Source: Aquipluma nitroreducens
GTDB lineage: Bacteria; Bacteroidota; Bacteroidia; Bacteroidales; Prolixibacteraceae
Assembly: GCF_009689585.1 (NCBI RefSeq)
Contig: NZ_AP018694.1
Span: 5,261,501-5,325,500 of the forward strand
Length of the DNA stretch: 64,000 bases
Reading direction: 5' to 3'
Position numbers and translations under genes: made by a program. Below the pieces are notes generated by a model. The model was not told the origin of the DNA, ran no database searches, and worked only from the letters and a program-made list of their open reading frames with translations. Below, one piece after another: positions 54,319-63,085 of the stretch; within the stretch, counting starts at the first letter, position 1; each line of letters starts with the position of its first letter.

Positions 54319-56139
54319 TTAAAACATTTGCATGCTGTGCAGGTGTTTGTAGCGACCATTCAGTTTAATCAATTCGTCATGAGTTCCACGTTCGATGATT
54401 TCTCCTTCGTGGAATACGCAAATCAGATCGGCATTGCGAACAGTTGATAAGCGGTGGGCAATAACCACTGAAGTACGGTTTTTCATCAGATTTTCCAACG
54501 CATCCTGAACCAGACGTTCCGATTCGGTATCGAGGGCTGAAGTGGCTTCATCCAAGATCAGTACAGGTGGATTTTTCAGGATCGCACGGGCGATGCTCAA
54601 ACGTTGCCGTTGTCCGCCTGAAAGTTTACTTCCCCGGTCACCAATTACCGTGTCGTAACCATGTTCTGTCTCTATAATGAAGTCGTGCGCATTGGCCACT
54701 TTAGCGGCCGCAATTACTTCAGGCATTGAAGCATTATCAACTCCAAAAGCGATATTGTTGAAAATGGTATCGTTGAACAAAATAGCTTCCTGATTCACAT
54801 TTCCCATCAGATCGCGTAAATCGTGAAGTTTCAGATCACGGAGATCAGCACCGTCAATCAGAATCTGTCCTTCATTCACATCGTAGAATCGGGGAAGAAG
54901 GTCAACAAAAGTGGTTTTACCACTTCCGGATTGACCAACCAACGCAATTGTTTTTCCTTTCGGAATTGTGAGTGAAACATTGTTTAACACCACTTTATCA
55001 TCGTAGGCGAAAGTAACATTCCGATATTCGATGGAATCTTTCAACGTACTAACCGATTTTGCATCCGTAGCTTGAGGAATAGTAACATCGGCATAAAGGA
55101 TTTTGTCGATTCGGTCCATCGAGGCTAACCCTTTCTGAATGCTATAAAGTGCTGTGGTGAATGCTTTTGCAGGGTTGATGATCTGGTAGAAAATGGCCAG
55201 ATAGGCGATGAATTCGGTACCAGTCAATTCGCTGTTGTTGCTTAAAATTAAAGTTCCGCCATACCAAACAACGATAATAATTACCACGGTTCCAAGTAAT
55301 TCGCTCAGCGGATGAGCCAGTTCGCGGCGTCGCATCAGTCGGTTCATGATTGATTTGTAATCATGAAGTTCTGAGCTAAAGCGGGCATTCATTTTCTTTT
55401 CGGCATTGAACGCTTTAATGATCCGCAGTCCGCCTAGAGTTTCTTCAACAACTGTAAGTATTTCGCCCATTTTGTCCTGACCTTCGCGCGATACCTTTTT
55501 CAACGATTTTCCAACACGACCAATAATATAACCAGCAACTGGCAAAACGATAAAGATAAAAAGTGTCATTCGTGGGCTCATAACCAGCATCGAGGCAAGC
55601 AATACGATGATGATAATCGGATTTTTCAGGAACATATCCAGCGACGACATGATCGAGTTTTCCACTTCGGTAACATCGCCTGTTATGCGCGAAATAATGT
55701 CACCTTTTCGTTCTTCAGAAAAGAAAGGAAGAGCCAGCTTAAGCATTTTCTGGTAAATCTGTTCACGCATATCTTTCACCACTCCATTCCGGATGTAAAT
55801 AGCCTCATAAGCTCCCAGGTAATAAAAGCCAACTTTCAGTAATGTGGCAATAATAACAAAAGCGCCAATCAGCAAAAGTGTAAGACCAGCTCCATTCTCG
55901 TCTTTAAATATGGTAATGTAATAATACAAGTTGTGCTTTACTGCATCCAGATTCATTGCCCAGGGCATCATGTCGTATACATTCTTTTTCTGATCGAAAA
56001 GGATGTCCAGGATTGGGATCATCATGGTCACTGAAAAAACAGTGAACAAAGCTGAAAGCAAATTGAACAGGAAATTGAGAATTAACTGTTTTTTATAGGG
56101 TGGAATGAACCGCTTTAAAATCTTGAAAAAATCCCTCAT
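54319..56139 (-). CDS. ABC exporter, MsbA-like (fused permease/ATPase)
   Basis: 606 residues: about six TM helices over 1-320, then the nucleotide-binding domain (about 345-606). Walker A is GQSGSGKTT, the signature LSGGQRQRLSIARAI, Walker B ILDEATSALD, the H-loop IAHRLSTVRN. The TM half includes RKGDIISRITGDVTEVENSIMSSL, the coupling region of MsbA/LmrA-type half-transporters. Lipid A core or a lipid-linked substrate is plausible for MsbA; drug or peptide export is the alternative. It is 62 bases downstream of purB on the same strand and may be co-transcribed with it. Confidence 0.9.
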   Translation of the reverse strand: MRDFFKILKRFIPPYKKQLILNFLFNLLSALFTVFSVTMMIPILDILFDQKKNVYDMMPWAMNLDAVKHNLYYYITIFKDENGAGLTLLLIGAFVIIATLLKVGFYYLGAYEAIYIRNGVVKDMREQIYQKMLKLALPFFSEERKGDIISRITGDVTEVENSIMSSLDMFLKNPIIIIVLLASMLVMSPRMTLFIFIVLPVAGYIIGRVGKSLKKVSREGQDKMGEILTVVEETLGGLRIIKAFNAEKKMNARFSSELHDYKSIMNRLMRRRELAHPLSELLGTVVIIIVVWYGGTLILSNNSELTGTEFIAYLAIFYQIINPAKAFTTALYSIQKGLASMDRIDKILYADVTIPQATDAKSVSTLKDSIEYRNVTFAYDDKVVLNNVSLTIPKGKTIALVGQSGSGKTTFVDLLPRFYDVNEGQILIDGADLRDLKLHDLRDLMGNVNQEAILFNDTIFNNIAFGVDNASMPEVIAAAKVANAHDFIIETEHGYDTVIGDRGSKLSGGQRQRLSIARAILKNPPVLILDEATSALDTESERLVQDALENLMKNRTSVVIAHRLSTVRNADLICVFHEGEIIERGTHDELIKLNGRYKHLHSMQMF

Positions 56140-56201
56140 GGGTGTAAATATTCAGTAGAGATACTTGTGTGTAAAACTTTAAATAATAACGATTTATTGT
56201 G

Positions 56202-57548
56202 CTAGAAGATCCCGGTATAATTTTGTGGCGTAATCTTCTTTAATTCGGTCTTCAGCGCATCAGTAATTTCAAGCGAATCGATAAATTCATGAATCACTTT
56301 CTGGTCGATTTTTCGATTGACGCGGGTCAGATTGCGTAGCGCTTCGTATGGATTTGGGTAGCCTTCGCGGCGAAGAATGGTTTGAATGGCTTCTGCAACA
56401 ACTGGCCAGTTCTTTTCCAGATCGGCATTGATGGCATCCGTATTAATCAGCAGTTTATTCAGCCCGCGCATGGTTGAGTTGATCGAAATCAGCGAATGGG
56501 CAAATGGGACGCCAATATTGCGTAATACTGTCGAATCGGTGAGGTCGCGCTGCAAACGTGAAACAGGTAGTTTCGCCGACAGATGTTCAAAAATGGCATT
56601 AGCCAAACCGATATTTCCTTCCGAGTTTTCGAAGTCGATTGGGTTTACTTTGTGCGGCATAGCTGATGAACCCACTTCGCCCGCTTTAATTTTTTGCTTG
56701 AAGTACTCCATCGAAACATAGGTCCACATGTCGCGGTTCAAATCCATGATGATGTTGTTGATGCGCTTCATGGCATCGAAAATGGCAGCATGATTGTCGT
56801 AATTGGCAATCTGTGTGGTGTACTGCGAACGTTCGAGACCCAGGTATTTTTTCAGGAAATGGTTCCCGAATGCTTTCCAGCTAATTTCAGGATAAGCGAT
56901 ATGGTGCGCATTAAAATTCCCGGTAGCGCCACCAAATTTGGCATCGCACGAAATGTCTTTTAACTGATCTAACTGGCCTTTCAGACGTTCCGAAAATACG
57001 CGGATTTCCTTACCCAAATTGGTTGGAGAAGCCGGTTGACCATGCGTTTTGGCCAGCATCGGAATATTTTTCCACTCATCAGCCATTTCGTCGAGTTTGT
57101 CGACTAAATCGTTGATCGATGGGTAATACTCGTTATCCAATGCATCCTGAATTGATTTTGGAACGGCTGTGTTGTTGATGTCCTGCGAAGTCAATCCGAA
57201 ATGGATAAACTCTTTATATGCCCGAATATTCAGCTTGTCGAATTCTTCTTTCAGGAAATACTCAACAGCTTTAACGTCATGGTTGGTTACTTTTTCGATG
57301 TCTTTAATGCGTTGGGCATCTTCCAGCGAAAAGTTAGCTACTATTTTGCGGAGCGATTCAAACTGACTTTTATCGAATGAAGCCAATTGAGGCAATGGCA
57401 GTTCGCAAAGTGCAATAAAGTATTCAACTTCAACCAGTACGCGGTATTTGATTAAAGCGAATTCAGAAAAATAGAGCTGAAGATTTTCAACTTTTGAACG
57501 GTAACGGCCATCAATAGGCGATATAGCAGTGAGTAAGCTTAATTCCAT
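56202..57548 (-). CDS. purB: Adenylosuccinate lyase
   Basis: Cleaves SAICAR and adenylosuccinate in purine synthesis. The 448 residues are the length of the E. coli-like subgroup. Marks are LTAISPIDGRYRSKV at the start, TNHDVKAVEYFLKE, the His segment AKTHGQPASPTNLGKE, and the signature loop GSSAMPHKVNPIDFENSEG with the catalytic Ser. It has its own start near a short leader and precedes the MsbA-like gene. Nothing unusual was seen. Confidence 0.96.
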   Translation of the reverse strand: MELSLLTAISPIDGRYRSKVENLQLYFSEFALIKYRVLVEVEYFIALCELPLPQLASFDKSQFESLRKIVANFSLEDAQRIKDIEKVTNHDVKAVEYFLKEEFDKLNIRAYKEFIHFGLTSQDINNTAVPKSIQDALDNEYYPSINDLVDKLDEMADEWKNIPMLAKTHGQPASPTNLGKEIRVFSERLKGQLDQLKDISCDAKFGGATGNFNAHHIAYPEISWKAFGNHFLKKYLGLERSQYTTQIANYDNHAAIFDAMKRINNIIMDLNRDMWTYVSMEYFKQKIKAGEVGSSAMPHKVNPIDFENSEGNIGLANAIFEHLSAKLPVSRLQRDLTDSTVLRNIGVPFAHSLISINSTMRGLNKLLINTDAINADLEKNWPVVAEAIQTILRREGYPNPYEALRNLTRVNRKIDQKVIHEFIDSLEITDALKTELKKITPQNYTGIF

Positions 57549-57696
57549 GTTTTCATTTTATTTTCGCGGCGTAAAGGTATGAAAATTTGTGATTGGGTAG
57601 AAGTGATCGTTTTGTTCATGGGATAATTCAAAGTTTTAGGAAGAGAGATGACTGAAGATTATTTCAGCAAACATACACGATGTACTGTTTATTAAG

Positions 57697-57704
57697 TAAA
57701 TTTG
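57697..57704 (+). promoter_or_regulatory. Candidate -7 box for the lipocalin gene
   Basis: TAAATTTG matches TAnnTTTG, 21 bases before the ATG at 57726. It overlaps the alternative TTG start at 57702, supporting the later ATG. Confidence 0.5.
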
Positions 57705-57725
57705 AACATATCTAATTGGATAACC

Positions 57726-58262
57726 ATGTCAAAAATCCGTTTGTTGCTGTTACTGAGTTTATTCTTCACTTTTAGTTGTACAAATACCAATAGTCAAATG
57801 CTTGATAAGACTACCGTTAAAGAACTTGACCTGAACCGTTACCTCGGAACCTGGTACGAAATTGCCCGTTTCCCGCATTCATTCGAGAAAAATATGGTTG
57901 GTGTTACAGCCACTTACAGTTTGAGGGATGATGGCAAAATCAGAGTTTTGAATCAAGGTTATAAAAACACTCTGAATGGAGAACTTTCGGTTGCTGAAGG
58001 CAAAGCTAAAATTCCAGATCCATCTGAGCCGGGAAAGTTGAAGGTTTCTTTTTTCTGGATTTTCTATGGCGATTACAATGTGCTGGAATTGGATGAAAAT
58101 TATCAGTACGTGATGATTGGCAGTTCAACGGATAAATACTTCTGGATTTTGAGCCGGACTCCGCAAATGTCTCCTGAAACTTATGAAATGCTTTTAGAAA
58201 AAGCCCGCAAACGTGGATATAATCTGGATAAGTTGGTGAAAGTTTCTCAGAAAGAGAATTAA
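57726..58262 (+). CDS. blc: Lipocalin family lipoprotein (Blc-like)
   Basis: 178 residues from ATG 57726. The signal LLLLLSLFFTFSC with lipidated Cys near 18 indicates an outer-membrane lipoprotein. The lipocalin GxW motif is in YLGTWYEIARFPHSFE (about 40-55), and LSRTP near 148 resembles the third conserved block of the Blc/apolipoprotein D group. Blc binds lysophospholipids and fatty acids and protects the outer membrane in stress. An upstream TTG start at 57702 would span the promoter box, so it is not used. It is 26 bases before the NfeD-like gene and may share its transcript. Confidence 0.9.
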   Translation: MSKIRLLLLLSLFFTFSCTNTNSQMLDKTTVKELDLNRYLGTWYEIARFPHSFEKNMVGVTATYSLRDDGKIRVLNQGYKNTLNGELSVAEGKAKIPDPSEPGKLKVSFFWIFYGDYNVLELDENYQYVMIGSSTDKYFWILSRTPQMSPETYEMLLEKARKRGYNLDKLVKVSQKEN

Positions 58263-58288
58263 ATCTATTTATAGTAATACAATTACTT

Positions 58289-59695
58289 ATGAAATCAATT
58301 GTTGTAGTTGTACTTGTTTTCAGTTTGATACTGAATTTTTCATTTGGATTCGCTCAGGATTCAAAGAAGAATAGTGAAAAGCTTGTTTACAAGTTCAACA
58401 TCAAGGAGAACATTGCGCCTGCCATATGGCGGCAAACCAAGCAGGCTTTTGCTGAAGCCAATAGTTTGAAAGCCGATTTGATCCTGATTCACATGAATAC
58501 TTATGGCGGAACGGTGGTTGATGCCGATTCTATCCGTACCCGCATTCTGAACAGCAAAATCCCGGTGGTAGTTTTTGTCGATAACAATGCCGCATCGGCT
58601 GGCGCTCTCATTTCACTGGCCTGCGACCGGATTTATATGCGTACTGGAGCTTCGTTAGGTGCAGCAACTGTTGTGAATCAGACGGGTGAGAAAATGCCCG
58701 ACAAATACCAATCTTATATGCGCGCTACGATGCGTGCAACAGCTGAATCGCACGGGAAAGATACAATCATTTCGGGACAAGATACTACCTACCGATGGAA
58801 GCGCGATCCGCTAATTGCTGAAGCGATGGTTGATGAGCGGGTATATATAAAAGGGGTAATCGACACTGGCAAAATATTGACTTTCACTCCTGCCGAAGCC
58901 ATGAAAAACGGCTATTGCGAGGGGATCTGCGAAAGTGTTGAAGAAGTGCTGAAGTTGAATCAGATGGAGAATGCCCGTATTGTGGAGTACAAGCCAACCA
59001 AGCTCGAGATTTTCCTGGGGTTCATGGTTAACCCGGTTGTTTCCGGAATTTTGATCATGCTGATTTTGGGCGGAATTTATTTTGAAATGCAGGCACCCGG
59101 AATCGGGTTTCCGCTTGGAGTTGCCGTTGTGTCAGCGGTCTTATATTTCTCGCCGTTGTACCTCGAAGGTTTGGCTGCCAACTGGGAAATTCTGATGTTC
59201 ATTGTTGGTTTAATCCTGATAGCGCTTGAAATATTCGTCGTTCCTGGCTTTGGAATTACAGGCATTTCTGGAATTACATTAACCTTTTCAGGATTGGTTT
59301 TGAGCCTGATCAAGAATGTCAATTTTTCGTTTGACGAAGTACAAGGCAACGACTTGCTTATTGCTTTGGGAACTGTTTTTCTCGGGTCAGTTGGTGGGAT
59401 TAGTCTGGCTATTTATCTGAGTCAAAAAATGTTTACCGCCGAAACCGGACGGTTTTCTCACATGTCGCTTAAAGAAGTGATGAGTCTTGAAAGTGGTTAT
59501 CTGGGTGTTGACCCGGAACTGCTTTTGCTGAAAGGAAAGAGCGGCATGGCAGTTACGACTCTACGACCTTCAGGAAAAATAGATATTGATGGCCAAACCT
59601 ACGATGCCATGGCCGTGTCGGGAATGATTGACAAGGGAACAAACATCGTGGTCACCAAAGTGGAAGCGGCCCAATTGTATGTAGAAATAGATTAA
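58289..59695 (+). CDS. NfeD family membrane protein with ClpP-like serine protease domain
   Basis: 468 residues. The signal peptide is about 1-24. The ClpP/crotonase-like protease domain (about 30-215) has LILIHMNTYGGTVVDADSI and the catalytic Ser in NNAASAGALISLACDRIYM. Four TM helices follow (about 235-375, FLGFMVNPVVSGILIMLILGG, then LFVVPGFGITGISG-like turns). A C-terminal OB-fold part (about 390-468) contains SGMAVTTLRPSGKIDIDG. This is the long NfeD1b type, which usually sits with a stomatin-like gene; none is adjacent. The family is thought to assist in degrading or arranging membrane proteins. It ends 4 bases from the convergent SIMPL gene. Confidence 0.9.
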   Translation: MKSIVVVVLVFSLILNFSFGFAQDSKKNSEKLVYKFNIKENIAPAIWRQTKQAFAEANSLKADLILIHMNTYGGTVVDADSIRTRILNSKIPVVVFVDNNAASAGALISLACDRIYMRTGASLGAATVVNQTGEKMPDKYQSYMRATMRATAESHGKDTIISGQDTTYRWKRDPLIAEAMVDERVYIKGVIDTGKILTFTPAEAMKNGYCEGICESVEEVLKLNQMENARIVEYKPTKLEIFLGFMVNPVVSGILIMLILGGIYFEMQAPGIGFPLGVAVVSAVLYFSPLYLEGLAANWEILMFIVGLILIALEIFVVPGFGITGISGITLTFSGLVLSLIKNVNFSFDEVQGNDLLIALGTVFLGSVGGISLAIYLSQKMFTAETGRFSHMSLKEVMSLESGYLGVDPELLLLKGKSGMAVTTLRPSGKIDIDGQTYDAMAVSGMIDKGTNIVVTKVEAAQLYVEID

Positions 59696-59699
59696 ACGT

Positions 59700-60446
59700 T
59701 TAGTTGATTGAATATTCAGCAGAAATTACCACTCTTACTTTTTTGTATAAATCGTTGGTTCCTGAGGCAAATCCGCCTTCGCCTCCTGAAAGTGATGCAG
59801 TACGATCAACAATGGTAAACAAACCCTGATTGGCTTTTTTCAAACTACCCAATTTCGAATCGTTTTCGTTTGCAAATTGTTGAGCTGCTTTACGCGCATT
59901 TTGCGTGGCTTCGGTAATCATTTCAGGTTTAATTTCGTTCAGCTTGGTGAAATAAAATTGAAGTGGATTTCCATAATCGCTGTTCGATAAAAATACGCCA
60001 ACCTGAAGCAATTCACCTGTCATTCTGCTCACTTTTTGCAATAAGTCAACATTGTTACTCCTGATCTGAAAATTCTGTGTTATCAAATATCTGAAAGCAT
60101 TGCCTTGCTGGAAATTATCGTACTGTTGCGCCTTTTTATCGGTTACCACAATTCCTTCAACCACAATTTCTTCTTGTTTAATCTGGTTCTGAAGCATAAA
60201 GGCAATTACTTTATTTTTGGCCTCATCAACAGCTTTGCTTCCTTCCATCAAATCGTTATTTGCCATTCGGGTCTGAATGATCCAGACTGCAAGGTCGGCT
60301 TTAACTTCCCGTTCAGCGAAACCTTTAACGCTAACACTCCGGTCTTCCGCCTTAAAACGTTGCAGCGATCTTCCAATAAATAGAGCACTAATACCAAAAC
60401 TGACGATAAGCGCAATTGAAATAATCCAGATACTTGAAGTTTTCAT
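59700..60446 (-). CDS. SIMPL domain-containing exported protein
   Basis: 248 residues: one N-terminal TM or signal segment (about 5-25, IWIISIALIVSFGISALFIG) and a SIMPL (DUF541) domain. Motifs include the start VSVKGFAEREVKADLAVWII, the middle NDLMEGSKAVDEAKNKVIAFM, and the end ATQNARKAAQQFANENDSKLGSL. SIMPL proteins occur in the envelope of many bacteria (YggE-like) with uncertain roles in stress. It is the last gene of the minus-strand run from the alcohol dehydrogenase, 78 bases after deoC. Confidence 0.87.
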   Translation of the reverse strand: MKTSSIWIISIALIVSFGISALFIGRSLQRFKAEDRSVSVKGFAEREVKADLAVWIIQTRMANNDLMEGSKAVDEAKNKVIAFMLQNQIKQEEIVVEGIVVTDKKAQQYDNFQQGNAFRYLITQNFQIRSNNVDLLQKVSRMTGELLQVGVFLSNSDYGNPLQFYFTKLNEIKPEMITEATQNARKAAQQFANENDSKLGSLKKANQGLFTIVDRTASLSGGEGGFASGTNDLYKKVRVVISAEYSIN

Positions 60447-60524
60447 AAGTTTCCCTTTTTAAAGTTGTATGCGTTGTTTCACATTTCATGCCAGAATTTG
60501 AAAAATTCTCTGGCGAATCGCTAT

Positions 60525-61244
60525 TTATTGTTTCCCGAAACGTTTGATCGCATCTTCTATTATAGTGATTGTTGCAGTTGCACCGCATCTGGAGCATCCG
60601 GCAGCCTGAACGGCAAGCAATTGATCCAACGTGCGAACACCACCGGCAGCTTTTACTTTTACCTTTGGGCCAACACTTTTTTTCATGAGTTCCAAAATTG
60701 GAACAGTCGCTCCAACATAGTTGTAATCGCCATTGGCCTGTTTCACAAATCCAAATCCTGACGAGGTTTTCACATAGTCGGCGCCCACTTCGGTACAAAT
60801 CTGGCAAAGTTTAACAATGTCAGTTTCTTTGGTCACGTAGTCGGTTTCGAAGATCACTTTTACAATTGCCCCGTTGCGGTGACAAGCATTAGTAACCGAT
60901 TTAATTTCATCAGTAATATAGGTCCAATCGCCCAGCAAAGCCTTGCCAATGTTGATGACCATATCAATTTCAACTGCTCCGTCTTTGCAGGCAGTTTCGG
61001 CTTCAAAAACTTTTACCTCAATTGCCGAATTTCCGGCCGGAAACCCAATGACACAGCCAACCAATACATCGCTTGCTTTCAAGAATTCAACGGCTTGTTT
61101 TACGGCGTAAGGTTTTACACACACTGAGGCTACATCGTATTTTCGGGCGACTTCACATTCCCGTTTTAAATCGACATCGGTCATTGTTGGATGAAGGATC
61201 GAATGATCTATCATTTTGGCGAGTTGATATACTACTTCGTTCAT
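60525..61244 (-). CDS. deoC: Deoxyribose-phosphate aldolase
   Basis: Class I aldolase that splits 2-deoxyribose-5-phosphate into glyceraldehyde-3-phosphate and acetaldehyde. The 239 residues are near the usual length. The Schiff-base Lys is K159 in DYVKTSSGF, the second Lys K198 in VKAAGGVRT, and the acidic residue D94 in EIDMVIN. C-terminal ATATITIIEDAIKRFGKQ includes the tail near the active site. Other deo genes are absent. It starts 20 bases after the HAD gene and is co-transcribed with it. Confidence 0.95.
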   Translation of the reverse strand: MNEVVYQLAKMIDHSILHPTMTDVDLKRECEVARKYDVASVCVKPYAVKQAVEFLKASDVLVGCVIGFPAGNSAIEVKVFEAETACKDGAVEIDMVINIGKALLGDWTYITDEIKSVTNACHRNGAIVKVIFETDYVTKETDIVKLCQICTEVGADYVKTSSGFGFVKQANGDYNYVGATVPILELMKKSVGPKVKVKAAGGVRTLDQLLAVQAAGCSRCGATATITIIEDAIKRFGKQ

Positions 61245-61264
61245 TAGATTAAATGTTTAGGTTG

Positions 61265-61954
61265 TTATAGTAATTCCAAAATTTCTGAAATCGATGAAAC
61301 GGTACTGAAATCGGTTGTTCCTGTTGAATCATGATGGGTTTCGTGTTGCCATATTACTTCAAATGGAACATGAATGGCGCTTGCTCCGATATTGAGAACT
61401 GGTAGAATATCGGATTTTACAGAATTACCTACCATCAAAAATTCGCTGGGCTGAATGTCGAGGTGGGAGAGGAGCTTTCTGTAATTGTTCTCGTGTTTGT
61501 CGCTCATGATTTCGATGTGGTGGAAATAATTAATCAACTCCGATTTTTGCAACTTCCGCTCCTGATCGAGCAAATCGCCTTTGGTAGCGAGTATCAACTT
61601 GTATTTTCTCCGAAGTTTTTGCAGCACATTCTCAACACCGTCGAGTAATTGAATAGGCATATTTAAAAGGGTTTTGCCTATATCTATAATGCGGTTTATT
61701 TCTTCTGAAGTAATTTTAGCATCTGTTATTCTGATTGCAGTTTCGACCATTGCTAAAATGAATCCTTTGGCGCCGTAACCATAGATTTCAAGGTTCTGCA
61801 TTTCAGTTTTGAACAACTCCTTCGATGTTTCAGCTTCATCAAGATAGCATTTCATAATCTGGCAAAACTCCCTTTCTACATCCTGATAAAAAGGTTCGTT
61901 TATCCATAGCGTGTCGTCGGCATCGAATCCAATAACTTTAATTGATTGAAGCAT
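61265..61954 (-). CDS. HAD-superfamily hydrolase
   Basis: 229 residues, with the nucleophile/acid pair of motif I in VIGFDADDTLW (D11, D13). An all-helical cap follows (about 20-95), then motif II as ILATKGDLLD. A Lys (motif III) occurs near EIMSDKHENNYRKLL, and motif IV is MVGNSVKSDILPVLNIGASAIHVP. It resembles the YjjG/phosphoglycolate-phosphatase-like subgroup, but the substrate is unknown. Placement between PAP2 and deoC (gaps 16 and 20 bases) marks a compact operon. Confidence 0.86.
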   Translation of the reverse strand: MLQSIKVIGFDADDTLWINEPFYQDVEREFCQIMKCYLDEAETSKELFKTEMQNLEIYGYGAKGFILAMVETAIRITDAKITSEEINRIIDIGKTLLNMPIQLLDGVENVLQKLRRKYKLILATKGDLLDQERKLQKSELINYFHHIEIMSDKHENNYRKLLSHLDIQPSEFLMVGNSVKSDILPVLNIGASAIHVPFEVIWQHETHHDSTGTTDFSTVSSISEILELL

Positions 61955-61970
61955 TTAGTTAATCGTTTAA

Positions 61971-62567
61971 TTATATATTAGTTTGACTGTCCGGTTTGGC
62001 CTTTTTTTTAAGGTATTCGTTGGTGCTGAAATAGGCTTTTGCCATCAAATAGCCGAAAGTAATACCGATTAATGAGCCAGCCAAAACATCACCCGGATAG
62101 TGCACTCCATTGTAAATGCGGCTATATGCCACAAGAAATGCCCAAAGGAATAGTCCGTATTTTAAATATCTGAATTTTGAATCGAGTACAAAACAAAGAA
62201 AAGTTGCCAACCCAAAAACATTAGCTGCATGTGAGGACGCAAAACCATACAATCCGCCCGGGCCGGCTTTGCTTAGGTAAATTAATCCGGATAGCGACGG
62301 CTCATGCGAAGGACGTAAGCGTTGAACGGTATTTTTCAGCAAACCCGAGGCCGTTTGGTCGCAAAGAGTAATCGTCAGAGCCACAAAGACAAGCATCAGA
62401 ACTCCCTGCATTTTGTACCGTCTGATCATCAGGAAAATAATCAGCAGGTACATCGGGATCCAAATCAATTTATCGCTTAGCCAATACATCATTGGATCAA
62501 AAAAAGCATTGTGGCTTCCGTTGATCAGCATAAATAATTGAGTATCTAATTGTTTCAGGTATTCCAT
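61971..62567 (-). CDS. PAP2 family phosphatase, integral membrane
   Basis: 198 residues with five to six TM helices. The three PAP2 motifs are visible: KNTVQRLRP (about 98-106), SSHAAN (about 130-135) and SRIYNGVHYPGDV (about 172-184). These supply the His nucleophile, acid and phosphate-binding residues. It would dephosphorylate a lipid such as undecaprenyl pyrophosphate or phosphatidic acid; which one is undetermined. It is the middle gene of the minus-strand operon. Confidence 0.9.
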   Translation of the reverse strand: MEYLKQLDTQLFMLINGSHNAFFDPMMYWLSDKLIWIPMYLLIIFLMIRRYKMQGVLMLVFVALTITLCDQTASGLLKNTVQRLRPSHEPSLSGLIYLSKAGPGGLYGFASSHAANVFGLATFLCFVLDSKFRYLKYGLFLWAFLVAYSRIYNGVHYPGDVLAGSLIGITFGYLMAKAYFSTNEYLKKKAKPDSQTNI

Positions 62568-62635
62568 CTTGTTTTATCTTTAAGCTTGTAATGTTGATTC
62601 TGCTCGCAAAATATGAAAAGCGCAATTGAATCCGG

Positions 62636-63079
62636 TTATTCAGGTCGCCGGGTCAGATCATATAAAATGTCAACAACATCGTTGACGACTTTTCGGCAAA
62701 TAATTTTGTGGTGTTTCCGCTCGGCTACATCGGCTTCAGAGGCGTGTTTTTTTAATAATTCAGCACAAATAGTAGTTCCGTGAATATCTTCAAATAAATG
62801 ATTTAATTCACGAACCTTTTTGTACGAGGCCAGTTTGGTATCCAAGTCTTTTGGATCCGAATTGCCGTAAGTTAAACCAAGTACCATAAATCCGCCAGTT
62901 ACTGCACCACATTTCTGGCGCAACCGCCCCATTCCGCCGCCAAAGGTCGAAGAAATGAGTTTTGCCGTATTTTCGTTTAAATCTAATTCTTCGGAAAATG
63001 CCAGAAGTACCGATTGCGAGCAGGCATATCCTTCGTCGAAGTAGGATAGGGCTTTAGAGATAGTGTTTTCCTTTGTCAT
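62636..63079 (-). CDS. C_GCAxxG_C_C family redox protein
   Basis: 147 residues with the family's Cys pattern: YACSQSVLLAF (Cys about 19), KCGAVTGGFMVLGL (Cys about 58) and TICAELL near 104, plus IICRKVV near 126. The family name comes from a cluster of conserved Cys; it is predicted to act in redox or to bind a metal, with no assigned reaction. The initial helix KALSYFDEGYACSQS is typical. It starts 6 bases after the alcohol dehydrogenase gene, so the two are co-transcribed, suggesting a shared substrate or electron path. Confidence 0.85.
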   Translation of the reverse strand: MTKENTISKALSYFDEGYACSQSVLLAFSEELDLNENTAKLISSTFGGGMGRLRQKCGAVTGGFMVLGLTYGNSDPKDLDTKLASYKKVRELNHLFEDIHGTTICAELLKKHASEADVAERKHHKIICRKVVNDVVDILYDLTRRPE

Positions 63080-63085
63080 AATTTT